Notes: a model not told the origin generated them from the letters alone. A stretch of DNA of 64,000 bases from JAGXQV01 sp964527565 (GCA_964527565.1 CAZGOY010000012.1:17972-81971); one strand, 5' to 3'; numbered from the stretch's first letter, positions 23,257 through 32,633 are shown. Translations and numbers: made by a program.

Positions 23257-26106
23257 TCATTGCGCGCACTCCAGGTTGAGCGCCAGCAGGCGTCGGAGGA
23301 TTTCTTCGTCCGGCATTTCCGGGGTGTAGTCGTTCCAGCCGTAGGCTTTGGCGACGGCGGCATCCAGCGTTTTGTGGGCGTTGTCGAGCCAGGCGGGGCG
23401 GGCGTTGTAGAGGTTGGTGAGGGTGCGCTTTTTCAGTTCGGCCTCGAAGCCGGGTTTGGCGATGGGGCGCGCCGGGTAGCCCGCCCGTTCTTCTTCCGGG
23501 GTGCGCACCCAGTCCACCCACTCCGGCGGGTTGAGCCAGTTGCTGCGCAGTTCGTTCAATTTTTGCGCGGCGGCGGCAATTTCAGGGGCGGCGGCGTTGG
23601 CGAAACTGGTCGGCGTGAGATTTGGCGTCAGGCTTTCCGGGAAGGGGAAAGTCTCGAAAGTGAGCGTGGAGTTGTAACGTGGGTCGTTGCCCAATCCCAT
23701 GCGCCCGCCTTTTGCCAGCGCCCAGGCAATATGCTGGCGTGACGACAGGATGCCGAATAGCGCATCACTGTCCGAGGGAATGATGATGAGGCTATGTTCC
23801 GGCGCAACGCTGATGGGGAAACTGACGAAGAAACGGTGCTTGGCGGTTTCCGGAGTGGCGATGTAGCGTTGCAGTCCGGTGAGCTTGGCCCGAAGACTGG
23901 GGCGCGCTTCTCCATGACGCCACCATTTTTCGGCACGTGCTTTGCGGTTATTGCTGATGCGGGTCGGCTTAACGTGCTCGACCACATGGGCGAACGGCGC
24001 TTCGTACAGCGCAGCCTCCTGTTCATTCAGGAAGCCGAAGTCGATGACCCAATTGCCCGTGCAGCGGCGCGTTACGTCGGAGCCGTTGTAGATGGGTTTC
24101 AGTACGTCCGAGTTGGGTTTGCCGTGCGGGTTGGGCTGCTTGAGCCAGGCCAGAGCGGTTTCCGTGGTTACTTTGAAGGCACCTGCCAGGCATAGGCCGA
24201 AATAGGACCATCCGGCATTTTCCTTGAGCGGCAGCGCGCTGGTCAGGTCGTTGCCGCCATTGCCGCCCGTGGTCAAATCGGCGTTGAGGGCCAAAACCGG
24301 GTGCCCATCAAGCAGGGTTGGCTGGTCATGATCGTGCGTGCCGAAGCACACCAGGGAGACGCGCACCGCCGCGCCTTCATTGACCCATTCCTCATCGCTC
24401 CAGGCATTGAAAATTTTTCCGCTTTCCAGAATACGTTCCAGTACAGGGCGGTTGCGCTTTTGCCGGATTGAGTTGGTGGCAACCAGCCCGGCGCGCTGGC
24501 ATTTTCCCGCAGCGATTTGCGCCCGCGACTTTTCGAACCAATAGGTCACCAAATCCGCGCCGCCGGGGACGCGGCCTTCATATACCTTGCGCAAGGCTTC
24601 GGTGTAATCGTCGCCCAATTCGGCGCGCATCTTCTTGTCGCCCAGAAACGGCGGGTTGCCGATGATGGCGTCCACCTCGGGCCAGGCGGCCTCGCTGCCG
24701 TCCGCATTGATCACTGCGTCGCGGTTTTCAATGTGGTCGAGTGCTTGCAAGATGGGGTTTCGCAGGATGGGGTAGCCGTTTTTGAGCATCCACTGGATTT
24801 CGCCGATCCACACGGTGACGCGTGCCAGTTCGGCGGCGTAGGGGTTGAGCTCGATGCCCAGCACGTTGGCGGGCGAGACGTTGATGCTGACTTGCCGGTG
24901 CAGGCCGAGTTGCTCGGCTTCGAGATTGGCCTTGTGTTCGAGGTCTTTCAGGGCGCGCAGGGCGAGATACAAAAAGTTGCCGCTGCCGCAAGCGGGATCG
25001 AGCACCCGGAAAAGCCGCAGCTTTTCAAGGTAGGCGACGAAGGCGCCCTGCGCTTCCTGCAGGGCAGTCTTCGAGCCTTTGCCGCCCTTTTCATATAGCG
25101 CCATGCGTTCGGCGATGAGGCGCTTGGCGCTTTGCCATTCCCCGGCGAGCGGTTCGACAATCACCGGGGTGACGATGCGCAGGATGGATTGCGCGTCGGT
25201 GTAGTGCGCGCCGAGTTGCGCGCGCTTTTTCGGGTCGAGCCCACGCTCGAACAGGGTGCCGAATATCGAAGGTTCGATCTCGCTCCAGTCGAGCCGGGAA
25301 GCAGCGTGCAGCAGGGTGATTTCAGCAGCGGCGAGCGGTAGGGTTTCTACGGTTTCAAACAGCCCGCCATTGAACCAGGCAATGTCGTCGGCGCCGAAAT
25401 CGCCTCCTTTTTGCATGGAGGTGAACAGTGCTTCCAGGCGCGCGGAAAGCTTGGCTGGGTCGCTGCGGCTTTTGTCGAGCAGGCGCTCGAACAGTTTTTC
25501 CGGCAGCAGCCCGGCATCCTCGGCGAACAGGCAGAACAGGCACTGGTTGAGGAAGTGTGCCACCTGCTGGGGGGCGTGTCCCCGGCTGTTCAGGGATTGC
25601 GCCAGATCGGCGAATTTTCCCGCCGCTTCCTCGGTGATCTGGGCGATGGTGCGCTGCGGGTGAAATTTGCCGGGGTCGCTGAACAGCCAGCGTAATTTGT
25701 CGAGGTTGGCGGGTTCCCCGATGTCTTGCAGCGCAATGGTGTGGATTTCGGAAGGCGCGTTGGTGAAATGGGTGTGTATCTGGATGATCTGCGTGTCGCA
25801 CACCACCAGCAGCGGTGGGTTGTCCAGCGCCAGTGCGTAGGTCATCAACTGTTTGAGCGCGGCATCGAGATTGCGCTCGGGGGCCTTGTATTCGATGGCG
25901 AAATGGCCGCGCTTCCAGACGTCGGCCCAGCCGTGGCGGCTACCGGTCTTGGCGACACCGCGTTCAAAGCAGTAGTCGTCCACAGTCGCGGGGGAGGGCG
26001 TCTGCACGCCAACCAGGGCGCACAGGTCGGCAAAGTGCGCCTGATAGCTTTGCCGCTCGTTAAGTGTGCTGTCCTGCCATTTCTGGATGAACTGCTGCGG
26101 CGTCAT
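23257..26106 (-). CDS. MmeI-like (type IIL) single-chain restriction-modification enzyme
   Basis: A 949-residue protein. The N-terminal nuclease has the D-x9-E-x-K catalytic set of the MmeI family (Asp62, Glu72, Lys74 in WADVWKRGHFAIEYK). A helical connector follows. The methyltransferase has motif I LDPACGSGNFLYLAL near 368-382 and motif IV NPPF near 483, the pattern of N6-adenine enzymes. The last 400 residues would hold the target-recognition domain and the C-terminal bundle ending KAYGWNDYTPEMPDEEIL. One chain therefore both cuts and methylates. All motifs are intact. The ATG at 26106 (MTPQQFIQKW) lies 17 bases after nosY, and a longer frame running into nosY is rejected. Confidence 0.88.
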   Translation of the reverse strand: MTPQQFIQKWQDSTLNERQSYQAHFADLCALVGVQTPSPATVDDYCFERGVAKTGSRHGWADVWKRGHFAIEYKAPERNLDAALKQLMTYALALDNPPLLVVCDTQIIQIHTHFTNAPSEIHTIALQDIGEPANLDKLRWLFSDPGKFHPQRTIAQITEEAAGKFADLAQSLNSRGHAPQQVAHFLNQCLFCLFAEDAGLLPEKLFERLLDKSRSDPAKLSARLEALFTSMQKGGDFGADDIAWFNGGLFETVETLPLAAAEITLLHAASRLDWSEIEPSIFGTLFERGLDPKKRAQLGAHYTDAQSILRIVTPVIVEPLAGEWQSAKRLIAERMALYEKGGKGSKTALQEAQGAFVAYLEKLRLFRVLDPACGSGNFLYLALRALKDLEHKANLEAEQLGLHRQVSINVSPANVLGIELNPYAAELARVTVWIGEIQWMLKNGYPILRNPILQALDHIENRDAVINADGSEAAWPEVDAIIGNPPFLGDKKMRAELGDDYTEALRKVYEGRVPGGADLVTYWFEKSRAQIAAGKCQRAGLVATNSIRQKRNRPVLERILESGKIFNAWSDEEWVNEGAAVRVSLVCFGTHDHDQPTLLDGHPVLALNADLTTGGNGGNDLTSALPLKENAGWSYFGLCLAGAFKVTTETALAWLKQPNPHGKPNSDVLKPIYNGSDVTRRCTGNWVIDFGFLNEQEAALYEAPFAHVVEHVKPTRISNNRKARAEKWWRHGEARPSLRAKLTGLQRYIATPETAKHRFFVSFPISVAPEHSLIIIPSDSDALFGILSSRQHIAWALAKGGRMGLGNDPRYNSTLTFETFPFPESLTPNLTPTSFANAAAPEIAAAAQKLNELRSNWLNPPEWVDWVRTPEEERAGYPARPIAKPGFEAELKKRTLTNLYNARPAWLDNAHKTLDAAVAKAYGWNDYTPEMPDEEILRRLLALNLECAQ

Positions 26107-26123
26107 GGAGAGTGGAAAAACCG

Positions 26124-26951
26124 TTACGGCAAATCGCCGCGCTTGAAAAGCTGGTAGCCGAAGAAGGCGCAGATCGTGCCGAGCAGGGTCGGGTAGATCA
26201 GGCCATAGGCCATGAAACCGGCTGCGCCAAAATGGTCGAAGACCACGAAGGCCGAGGGCCCCAGTACCACCAGTTGCGGGTCGAACAGCATCAGTGCGGC
26301 GGTGCGGAACACTTGCAGGGGATTGGCCAGTGCCATGCCGACTACGGCGTCGGGGGAGACGTGCCCTTGGATCATCACGCCGAGCAGGATGAGGTCGAGG
26401 AACAACAGCATGGTGAGCCAGATCATGAAGGCCGCACCCTGCGCCACGTCGGTGGAGCGCGCCATGCTGGAGACCAGCATGCCGATGCCGAGAAAGCACC
26501 AGGCCATCGCCGCCAGCAGGCCGGTGTAGAACAGGAACATGTCCCACGGCACTTCAATGCCGGCCACCAGCGCCCACAGCGCCGCGCCCAGCATGGCCAG
26601 GAATACCGGCGCGAAGACCACCAGGTAGCGCCCGATGATCTTGCCCCAGAACCAGGCGGAAAGCGATACCGGCAGGGACAGCAGATATTCGAATACGCCG
26701 GCCTCGCGGTCGCCCGCTACCGAGCGCACCGTGGTGATCAGCACGAAGATCGGCAGGATCGCCATGGAAAGCTGGATGTAGGTCACCAGCAGGCGCGACA
26801 GGCCGATGAAGCCGAGCACGCGCGATTCGGTGAGGCCGAAGGCGAACAGCAGGGCGACGATGCCGCCGAATACCAGGCTGTAGATCAGGAACCAGCGCGA
26901 ACGCAGGGATTCGACCATGTCGAGCTTGGCGGTGAGCCAGAGATGTTTCAT
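26124..26951 (-). CDS. nosY: NosY, permease of the nitrous oxide reductase maturation ABC transporter
   Basis: A 275-residue ABC-2-type permease with six hydrophobic segments. The start MKHLWLTAKLDMVESLRSRWFLIYSLVFGG and GVFEYLLSLPVSLSAWFWGKIIGRYL are typical of NosY. With NosF and NosD it forms the NosDFY complex that supports assembly of the copper-sulfur CuZ site of NosZ in the periplasm. Its start overlaps the nosL stop by 4 bases. It is the last nos gene here. Confidence 0.93.
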   Translation of the reverse strand: MKHLWLTAKLDMVESLRSRWFLIYSLVFGGIVALLFAFGLTESRVLGFIGLSRLLVTYIQLSMAILPIFVLITTVRSVAGDREAGVFEYLLSLPVSLSAWFWGKIIGRYLVVFAPVFLAMLGAALWALVAGIEVPWDMFLFYTGLLAAMAWCFLGIGMLVSSMARSTDVAQGAAFMIWLTMLLFLDLILLGVMIQGHVSPDAVVGMALANPLQVFRTAALMLFDPQLVVLGPSAFVVFDHFGAAGFMAYGLIYPTLLGTICAFFGYQLFKRGDLP

Positions 26952-27394
26952 TTCAGAATACCTTGTCTCAAGTCTTTGGCGAGAACCCTTCTCGCCATTT
27001 CGGTGTAATCAATCGTACCGGGTTCCTCTCCGGTAACGGCGGCGAAGCCGTAGGCCATGGGTGAGGTTTTGCCCGTGATGTAGCGCGCCTTGCGGGCGTC
27101 CGCCCATTGCTGCGAGCGGTAATCCATGACCCAGATTTCCGTCGCGCTGTCATTGCTCCAGGGCTGTTTCTTGAGCCATTCGACGACACAGCCGATGTCG
27201 TCGAACTTGAATGCTTGGTGCTTGGGTCCGCCACGCACCTGGGCGGCGAAATGGCGGTCGCTCAAGGCCATGCCGCAGTGCACGCAGCCGTCTCGGTCCC
27301 ACTTGACGGAAACCGGGCCGGTTTTCGGTTCGCCGGAACAGGCGGATAGCAGCAGAAGCAGCAGTGCCAGCCAGATTGCGCGCAACGGGATCAC
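26948..27394 (-). CDS. nosL: NosL, copper-binding lipoprotein
   Basis: A 148-residue lipoprotein: the lipobox LLSAC puts the lipidated cysteine at residue 19. The mature part carries GCVHCGMALSD, the CxxCGM copper-binding motif of NosL, and WVMDYRSQQW with PMAYGFAAV typical of the family. It delivers copper for maturation of NosZ. Four-base overlaps with nosF upstream and nosY downstream show tight co-translation. Confidence 0.93.
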   Translation of the reverse strand: MIPLRAIWLALLLLLLSACSGEPKTGPVSVKWDRDGCVHCGMALSDRHFAAQVRGGPKHQAFKFDDIGCVVEWLKKQPWSNDSATEIWVMDYRSQQWADARKARYITGKTSPMAYGFAAVTGEEPGTIDYTEMARRVLAKDLRQGILK

Positions 27395-28263
27395 GCCGTC
27401 TCTCCGCCGCTTTCGATTTCATCCAGGCTGATCTTGGTGAGCAGGCCGACGTAGCGCGACAACATGCCGAGAAAACGCAGGCGGTCTGCCCCGGAGACTT
27501 TTCCCGTCCATTCCACGCCGTTGCCGATGTCGGAAAATTTCCAGCTGGCCAGCGCCTTGGCAATCGCTTCTTCCGGGCGGCGCAGGCTGAGACGGCAGGC
27601 CAGCATCCCGGAAAGGGAGACGTCGTCCGCCACCTTGTCGTCCAGCACCACCTTGCCGCGATCCAGTTCCAGCACGCGGTTGACCAACGCCGCCACTTCG
27701 TCGAGACGATGACTAGAAATCAGCATGGTGGTGTTGTCCTGGCGTTCCGCCAGCAACTGGAAAAAGATGTGGCGCGCTTCGGGGTCGAGATTGGCGGCGG
27801 GTTCGTCCATCACCAGCACTTTGCTGTCGCGCCCCATGGCGACGGCGATCAGCAGCTTCTGCTTCATGCCGCCGGAGAGCTTGTTGAACGGCAGGTGGCG
27901 CACGCTTTCGACATCCAGGCCGAGACGTGCGGCGATTTCGCCCATGCGCCGGGGGTCGCTGTTGCACACCGATGCCGCGAAAGTGATGAGCTGGCCCACC
28001 GGCATTTTCAAGGGGGGCGGCAGTTGCGGCACGAAGCCGATTTTTTGTAGCACCTGCGCGCGTGCCAGGCGCGGCGCCTGGCCTTCCACCAACACCGCGC
28101 CGTCGTGGGTGTATTCGCCCAGCAGACAGCGGATCAGGGTGGTTTTGCCGGCGCCGTTGGAGCCGACCAGCGCGATGCGCTCGCCCAGCCCGATGCTCAG
28201 GTCGGTATTGTCAAGGACGCGGTTTTTCTTGAATACCTTGGAGACGTTCTGAAATTTGATCAT
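27391..28263 (-). CDS. nosF: NosF, ATPase of the nitrous oxide reductase maturation transporter
   Basis: A 290-residue ABC ATPase: Walker A GSNGAGKTT, signature LSGGMKQK, Walker B VLVMDEP and the switch histidine in ISSHRLDE. It drives NosDFY. The ATG at 28263 gives MIKFQNVSKVFKKNRVLDN, the canonical opening; the frame is open further upstream within nosH, which is rejected. The gene begins 11 bases after nosH and overlaps nosL. Confidence 0.92.
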   Translation of the reverse strand: MIKFQNVSKVFKKNRVLDNTDLSIGLGERIALVGSNGAGKTTLIRCLLGEYTHDGAVLVEGQAPRLARAQVLQKIGFVPQLPPPLKMPVGQLITFAASVCNSDPRRMGEIAARLGLDVESVRHLPFNKLSGGMKQKLLIAVAMGRDSKVLVMDEPAANLDPEARHIFFQLLAERQDNTTMLISSHRLDEVAALVNRVLELDRGKVVLDDKVADDVSLSGMLACRLSLRRPEEAIAKALASWKFSDIGNGVEWTGKVSGADRLRFLGMLSRYVGLLTKISLDEIESGGETA

Positions 28264-28274
28264 GTCATTGGATG

Positions 28275-29246
28275 TTACAACAGTTTGCTCAAGCCTTTTA
28301 CGTCGAACTTCAGGGCGCCGCTCGGGCACACGTCTACGCAGGCGCCGCAGCGCGTACAGTCGGCGCCGGTATCGAGAATCACGTCGGAGGCGCGGCCTTT
28401 CTTGACGATGTCCAGCACGTGCGGCACTTCGCACACCTTGCGGCAATCGCCCTCGTGGAAGCAATGGTTGAGGTCGTATTTGACTCGAAGCGGCGAGTAC
28501 ACGCCGACAAGACCGTAAGTCAGCCCGATGGGGCAGACGTAACGGCACCAGCCGCGGCGCGAATAGAATATCTCAAAAGCCAGCAGCAGCGCCACCCACC
28601 CTAGTGCCAGTCCCGGCCCATAGATCAGCGCGCGCGACAGGATGCCGGTGGGCGAAATGGTTTCGAACACAGTGTAGCCGGTGACCCACGCCATCGCTGC
28701 GAAAACGATCCACAGCAATGTCCTGACGCCGCGATGGAAAGTGTGGTCGGTGACAATCCTCTTGTCTACCAGGTAAAGGTGCAGTTTTTCCGCCCACTCC
28801 GCCACCAGGTGGTAAGGACACACCCACGAGCAGAAGGCGCGTCCGCCAAAGATCAGCCACAGCACCACCACGGTGCCGGTGCCGATGATCAGGTTGTTGA
28901 TGATGTGCTTGTGCGCCAGCATCACCTGCAAGGCCGAGTTGACGTCAATCAAATGGAAGCCGAGCAGGCGCGAGGCGGTGAGCGCACCCTCAAGGATCTG
29001 AATGTCGAGCCAGAAGGACACCACGAACAGCAAGTTGATAAAGATCAGGAAGGCCCAGCGCCGGTTGCGCCACGGCTGCCCCTGGCTGCGGTGGGCGCGC
29101 GCGTGCTCTTTGAGGGCGACCCAGTCGACTTTTTCCACGCGCTTGATTTCGTGAATCTGCTGCGCGGCGGGCGTGAACTGACCTTCCTTGGGACGGACGG
29201 GTTCGCGCCCCAGCAGCACGGCGAAGGATTCGGAATATTTGCTCAT
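28275..29246 (-). CDS. nosH: NosH (NapH-like) membrane ferredoxin, quinol oxidation
   Basis: A 323-residue membrane protein with about four to five hydrophobic segments, two CxxxCP motifs facing the cytoplasm (AFCSWVCPYHL and WCRYVCPIGL), and a C-terminal pair of 4Fe-4S sites (CFHEGDCRKVCE and CTRCGACVDVCP). NapH-type proteins accept electrons from menaquinol and pass them to the partner ferredoxin, here NosG. It starts at an ATGA overlap with nosG. In clade II nos clusters NosGH is thought to replace NosR as the electron entry point. Confidence 0.88.
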   Translation of the reverse strand: MSKYSESFAVLLGREPVRPKEGQFTPAAQQIHEIKRVEKVDWVALKEHARAHRSQGQPWRNRRWAFLIFINLLFVVSFWLDIQILEGALTASRLLGFHLIDVNSALQVMLAHKHIINNLIIGTGTVVVLWLIFGGRAFCSWVCPYHLVAEWAEKLHLYLVDKRIVTDHTFHRGVRTLLWIVFAAMAWVTGYTVFETISPTGILSRALIYGPGLALGWVALLLAFEIFYSRRGWCRYVCPIGLTYGLVGVYSPLRVKYDLNHCFHEGDCRKVCEVPHVLDIVKKGRASDVILDTGADCTRCGACVDVCPSGALKFDVKGLSKLL

Positions 29247-30106
29247 GATGCGGCCTCCGGCCCCCAGGTTTTACGGGCTTCAATCACGATGGCCGCCGGT
29301 TCTGGCGGACACACCATTTCGCAGACGCCGCAGCCGACGCACGGTTCATGCACGGTCGGCGTCATGCGTTTCACGCCATCCGCGCCGGTGACTTCCTGCA
29401 GGGAAATGGCGCCCTTGATCGGGCAGGTGCGCACGCACAGGTCGCACAATTCGACATCAAAGGGATGGTTGTTAAGGGGGATGGGCTTCCAGCGGTCTAC
29501 CGAGGTAAAACGCATCATTCCCCGGTACCCAGCCTCGCGCGCGGGTCCCTTGAACCCCTTGCCATGCCGCGCCAGGCACGCGTCGGGGCGCGTCAGCACG
29601 GCCAAGCCACAGCGCTCATGCAGGTTGAGCGTCGGCTCGGGATCCTTTTCCTTGGCCAGCAGAATGGGCGGTGCCGCCATTTCGGCGCCCTTGCGCACCG
29701 GCAGGAACACCGGTTTCTCGTAGGTCAGCGCGCCGGTGGGGCAGGCCAGAATGCACTGCACCGCATCGCAGGAAAAATCACAGGCTTGGTCGCGCGATTG
29801 GATGTAGGGAACGCCGATGCCGAAGCCATAGTCGATGTCGTCCAGCTTGATCGCCAGCACCGGACACACCTGCACGCACTGCCCGCACTTGATGCAGGAG
29901 GCGAGAAAGTCTTTCTCGTCCAGCGCGCCCGGCGGACGCAGGCGGTTTTCCCAGCCGCGCGCCACGGGCGTGAAACCCAGCAGGGGCACGCCCAGGGCGG
30001 TGGCGGCGAGAACGGCGGTGCGCAGGAAGCGGCGACGCTCTTCCAGGCGCTTGCGATTGATCGCCGGATGCGTCGGGGGCGATGCCGGTTTGTTTTCGCT
30101 GGTCAC
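29243..30106 (-). CDS. nosG: NosG (NapG-like) periplasmic ferredoxin
   Basis: A 287-residue iron-sulfur protein. An N-terminal arginine-rich Tat-like signal (RRRFLRTAVLAATALG) is followed by four cysteine clusters: CIKCGQCVQVCP, CSCD-type CDAVQCILACP, CDLCVRTCP and CVGCGVCEMVCP, for up to four 4Fe-4S clusters. It would carry electrons between NosH and cytochrome c. The start is GTG 30106 in a GTGA overlap with nosD. Confidence 0.88.
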   Translation of the reverse strand: MTSENKPASPPTHPAINRKRLEERRRFLRTAVLAATALGVPLLGFTPVARGWENRLRPPGALDEKDFLASCIKCGQCVQVCPVLAIKLDDIDYGFGIGVPYIQSRDQACDFSCDAVQCILACPTGALTYEKPVFLPVRKGAEMAAPPILLAKEKDPEPTLNLHERCGLAVLTRPDACLARHGKGFKGPAREAGYRGMMRFTSVDRWKPIPLNNHPFDVELCDLCVRTCPIKGAISLQEVTGADGVKRMTPTVHEPCVGCGVCEMVCPPEPAAIVIEARKTWGPEAAS

Positions 30107-31473
30107 TTTTGTATCCTTTTGATGTAGGAAGCGCGCGCAGGTCGGTTAAACAGGGGCTTTTCGTCACGAAGCAGCAAATCCGGCGCGGAAAACGGCGCCA
30201 GACGTTCCAGGAAATCCAGCATCTCCATCATCGGTGCATTCTTGAAGAAGCGCGCCGATGGCATTTCCATCCAGATGCGGTCGGCATAGGCGTATAGGTC
30301 GTAGGGTGTGTCGCCGATACCATCGTTGTTGCGGTCAAAACCCTGATAGTCGTCCCAGAAATTGCCGCGCCACAGGTTGCGCTTGGCGTTGCCGCCCGCG
30401 CCGACGGCGAGATTGGTGATGTTGCCTTCAAATATGTTGCCGGTGATTTCATAGCCTTGCAGGTCGCTGTTAAAGCTGATGGCGATGCCGCTGTAGGCAA
30501 TGCGGTTGTTTTTCAGGATGATCTTGGTGTCCGGGTGGAACGGCGAGAGGTCAGCGGACAGACCCAGCGCATTGTAAATGATTTCGTTGTTCTCGATCAA
30601 CGCAGCGCTGGCTTCCTTGAAGCCAATGCCCATGCCGGTCGGGCCGTTGGAATGGGAAATGACATTGTTGCGCACGATGGTGTTGTCCGAATACATCAGG
30701 TACACCCCCACCGAGTTGTCGTAAAAGCGGTTGCCGTCCACCACGTTGTCGTGCGCGAACATCAAGTGGATGGAATAGCGGCTGCGCGCGCCCACATTAT
30801 TAAGGAACAAATTGCCGCTGGAATACCACACCACCATGTCGCGCGAATCGACCACCGTGTTCGCCTCGATGCGGTTATTCATGCTGTACCACAGGCGCAG
30901 GCCATCGCCGCGTACACCCAGATCGGCGGTTTTTGAACTCACCCGGTTGCCGCGTACCAGATTCTTGTTGGACTGCTTGAGGTCGATGCCGAACAAACAG
31001 TTGTCGATGACCAGATTCTCGATGGTGTTGTTGTGGCCGCGCACATTGAGGCAGGCATCGTCGGTGTCGTGCGAGGGGCCGGACCCGGTGAGGCGCAGGC
31101 CGCGCAACGTGGCGCCGTTGGCTTCCAGAACGAAAACCGTGCCCTTGTCGCCGCCGTCGATGGTCACCTTGCCGCCGCCATCGATCACCAGCGGCTTGGT
31201 GACATGTACGGGGCCACCATAGCTGCCGGGTTTGGGCCGCAGGATGGAACCGGCGGGGGCAGCATCCACCAAGGCCTGAAATGACGGCAGGCCGTGAATG
31301 CGTTTGTCCCGTTCGTAAAGGGGGTAGATACGCATTGGCACATCGATGCTGACGCGCGGCGCCGTGCTCATGTCCGGCGCGCTGCCCGCACCGGTTTCAT
31401 CATCCGCGCTGGCCGCCATCATCCACAAGCCCAGCAGGGCGGCGGTAAACGTTCGCCCGTACCCCTTGGTCAT
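30103..31473 (-). CDS. nosD: NosD, periplasmic maturation protein
   Basis: A 456-residue exported protein with a right-handed beta-helix made of repeated short strands (VIDGGGKVTIDGG, NTIENLVIDNCLFGIDL, NRFYDNSVGVYLMYSDN). It is the periplasmic part of NosDFY, which handles sulfur for the CuZ site. A signal peptide ends near residue 23. The ATG at 31473 lies one base after the nosB stop (TGACATG); an upstream GTG/ATG at 31494 would overlap nosB. Confidence 0.92.
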   Translation of the reverse strand: MTKGYGRTFTAALLGLWMMAASADDETGAGSAPDMSTAPRVSIDVPMRIYPLYERDKRIHGLPSFQALVDAAPAGSILRPKPGSYGGPVHVTKPLVIDGGGKVTIDGGDKGTVFVLEANGATLRGLRLTGSGPSHDTDDACLNVRGHNNTIENLVIDNCLFGIDLKQSNKNLVRGNRVSSKTADLGVRGDGLRLWYSMNNRIEANTVVDSRDMVVWYSSGNLFLNNVGARSRYSIHLMFAHDNVVDGNRFYDNSVGVYLMYSDNTIVRNNVISHSNGPTGMGIGFKEASAALIENNEIIYNALGLSADLSPFHPDTKIILKNNRIAYSGIAISFNSDLQGYEITGNIFEGNITNLAVGAGGNAKRNLWRGNFWDDYQGFDRNNDGIGDTPYDLYAYADRIWMEMPSARFFKNAPMMEMLDFLERLAPFSAPDLLLRDEKPLFNRPARASYIKRIQK

Positions 31474-31474
31474 G

Positions 31475-32455
31475 TCACGACTCACCCTGTTCACGCATCT
31501 GCTTGCGTCGCAGCAATAGCGCCAGGAAGCCGCATACCATCACGCCCATCAACAAGGCGTAGCCGTAGTAGGGGTAAGAGTAGGTGCTGAACTGCGCCAC
31601 CTTGCCTTCGCCGAAAACTGTCGGCATGAAGGGTTTGACGGTGAACGCCCCCCACGGGTGCATATTGTGGCCGAAGTACCACAGCCAGCCTGCGTAATCG
31701 AGCACAAAAAATACCGGCAATAGCGCAGGCACCAACGGCAATAGCAGAGAAAACTTGCGCCACTTCCACACCCCGAACAGGATAAAGAGCATGGACGCTA
31801 CCAGTCCGGCAATCGCCGCGCCGGTCACGGTTTTCAGGGTGCTCTCCCAGCGTGCCAGCACTTCGGGTTCCTTGAAGAAGGTGCCGGCCACCTCGCGGTA
31901 ATGTGCGGCAAACGTATTCAGATTGCCCATGGCGTACTGATCGACCAGCATCCATGCGGTAACGGCTGCGAATCCGGCTCCCAGCACCTTGATCTGGTTC
32001 TTGCGCGTGACAGGCATGAAGCCCAGCAGCATCACGGCAAAGAAGGCGACGAAAAATTTGCCCAGCGGGCGTTCCACCGGTGCGCCGGTTTCAATCGGAT
32101 ACATGCCCACATAATGGTTGATGGTGTTCATTTCATGCACGCAATCGAGGGCTTCGGCGTGCTTGTTGACATCCTTCTTGGCGTCCAGAATCGGGTTGTA
32201 GCGCTCGGTGTCCTCGCCGAGATCAGCCTGCAACGTTTCGCTGCCCATGCGGGTATGCTTGCCCACCGCCTTGCAGCCATTGAACACGCCGTTGAAGTGG
32301 AAGTGAATGCGGATACCATCGGGAAAGGCATCAGCGGGATAATTGGGGGCAGTCAGCGAGACCCACCAAATGGGTGAAAAATACGCCGCGATCATCAATG
32401 CCAACGCCAGCAGCGTCAGGCCCCGTATTTTCATGTTTTGCTTCTGGGTATCCAT
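31475..32455 (-). CDS. nosB: NosB-like polytopic membrane protein of the nos cluster
   Basis: A 326-residue membrane protein with an N-terminal anchor (LTLLALALMIAAYFSPIWWVSL), a periplasmic loop of about 100 residues with two cysteines (NGCKAVGK, LDCVHEMN), and five more hydrophobic segments. It contains several conserved-looking aromatic and His residues (WYFGHNMHPWGAFTVKPFMP). Position between the cytochrome genes and nosD matches nosB in clade II clusters such as that of Wolinella. The function is unknown. It is called from position and topology, not from a diagnostic motif. Confidence 0.7.
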   Translation of the reverse strand: MDTQKQNMKIRGLTLLALALMIAAYFSPIWWVSLTAPNYPADAFPDGIRIHFHFNGVFNGCKAVGKHTRMGSETLQADLGEDTERYNPILDAKKDVNKHAEALDCVHEMNTINHYVGMYPIETGAPVERPLGKFFVAFFAVMLLGFMPVTRKNQIKVLGAGFAAVTAWMLVDQYAMGNLNTFAAHYREVAGTFFKEPEVLARWESTLKTVTGAAIAGLVASMLFILFGVWKWRKFSLLLPLVPALLPVFFVLDYAGWLWYFGHNMHPWGAFTVKPFMPTVFGEGKVAQFSTYSYPYYGYALLMGVMVCGFLALLLRRKQMREQGES

Positions 32456-32581
32456 ACTTGATCCATTCCTGTGTTACGCCGCGCATTAACGGCACGCTTG
32501 CTTCGAGCCCACTGCGCTGTGGTAGTTCACGGATTCGACGGAATATCACTACTTCAGAAAGTACTGATACAGCTTCATGCA

Positions 32582-32616
32582 AAAGAGTTGCAGCCATTAA
32601 TGCGCTGCAACTCTTT
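32582..32616 (-). terminator. Perfect 12-base-pair hairpin between the diheme cytochrome and nosB
   Basis: AAAGAGTTGCAG (32582-32593) is exactly complementary to CTGCAACTCTTT (32605-32616), with an 11-base loop. It lies 18 bases after the cytochrome stop. Only four T residues follow on the minus strand, so it may act as a partial terminator or as an mRNA 3'-end stabiliser that lowers expression of the downstream nos genes. Confidence 0.55.
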
Positions 32617-32633
32617 GACGCAAGAATAAAGTG

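Noticed and set aside
26107..26547. A 147-codon N-terminal extension of the MmeI-like protein
   Set aside because: It overlaps nosY in another frame and its translation is Arg/Pro-rich without homology; the true start is MTPQQF at 26106.
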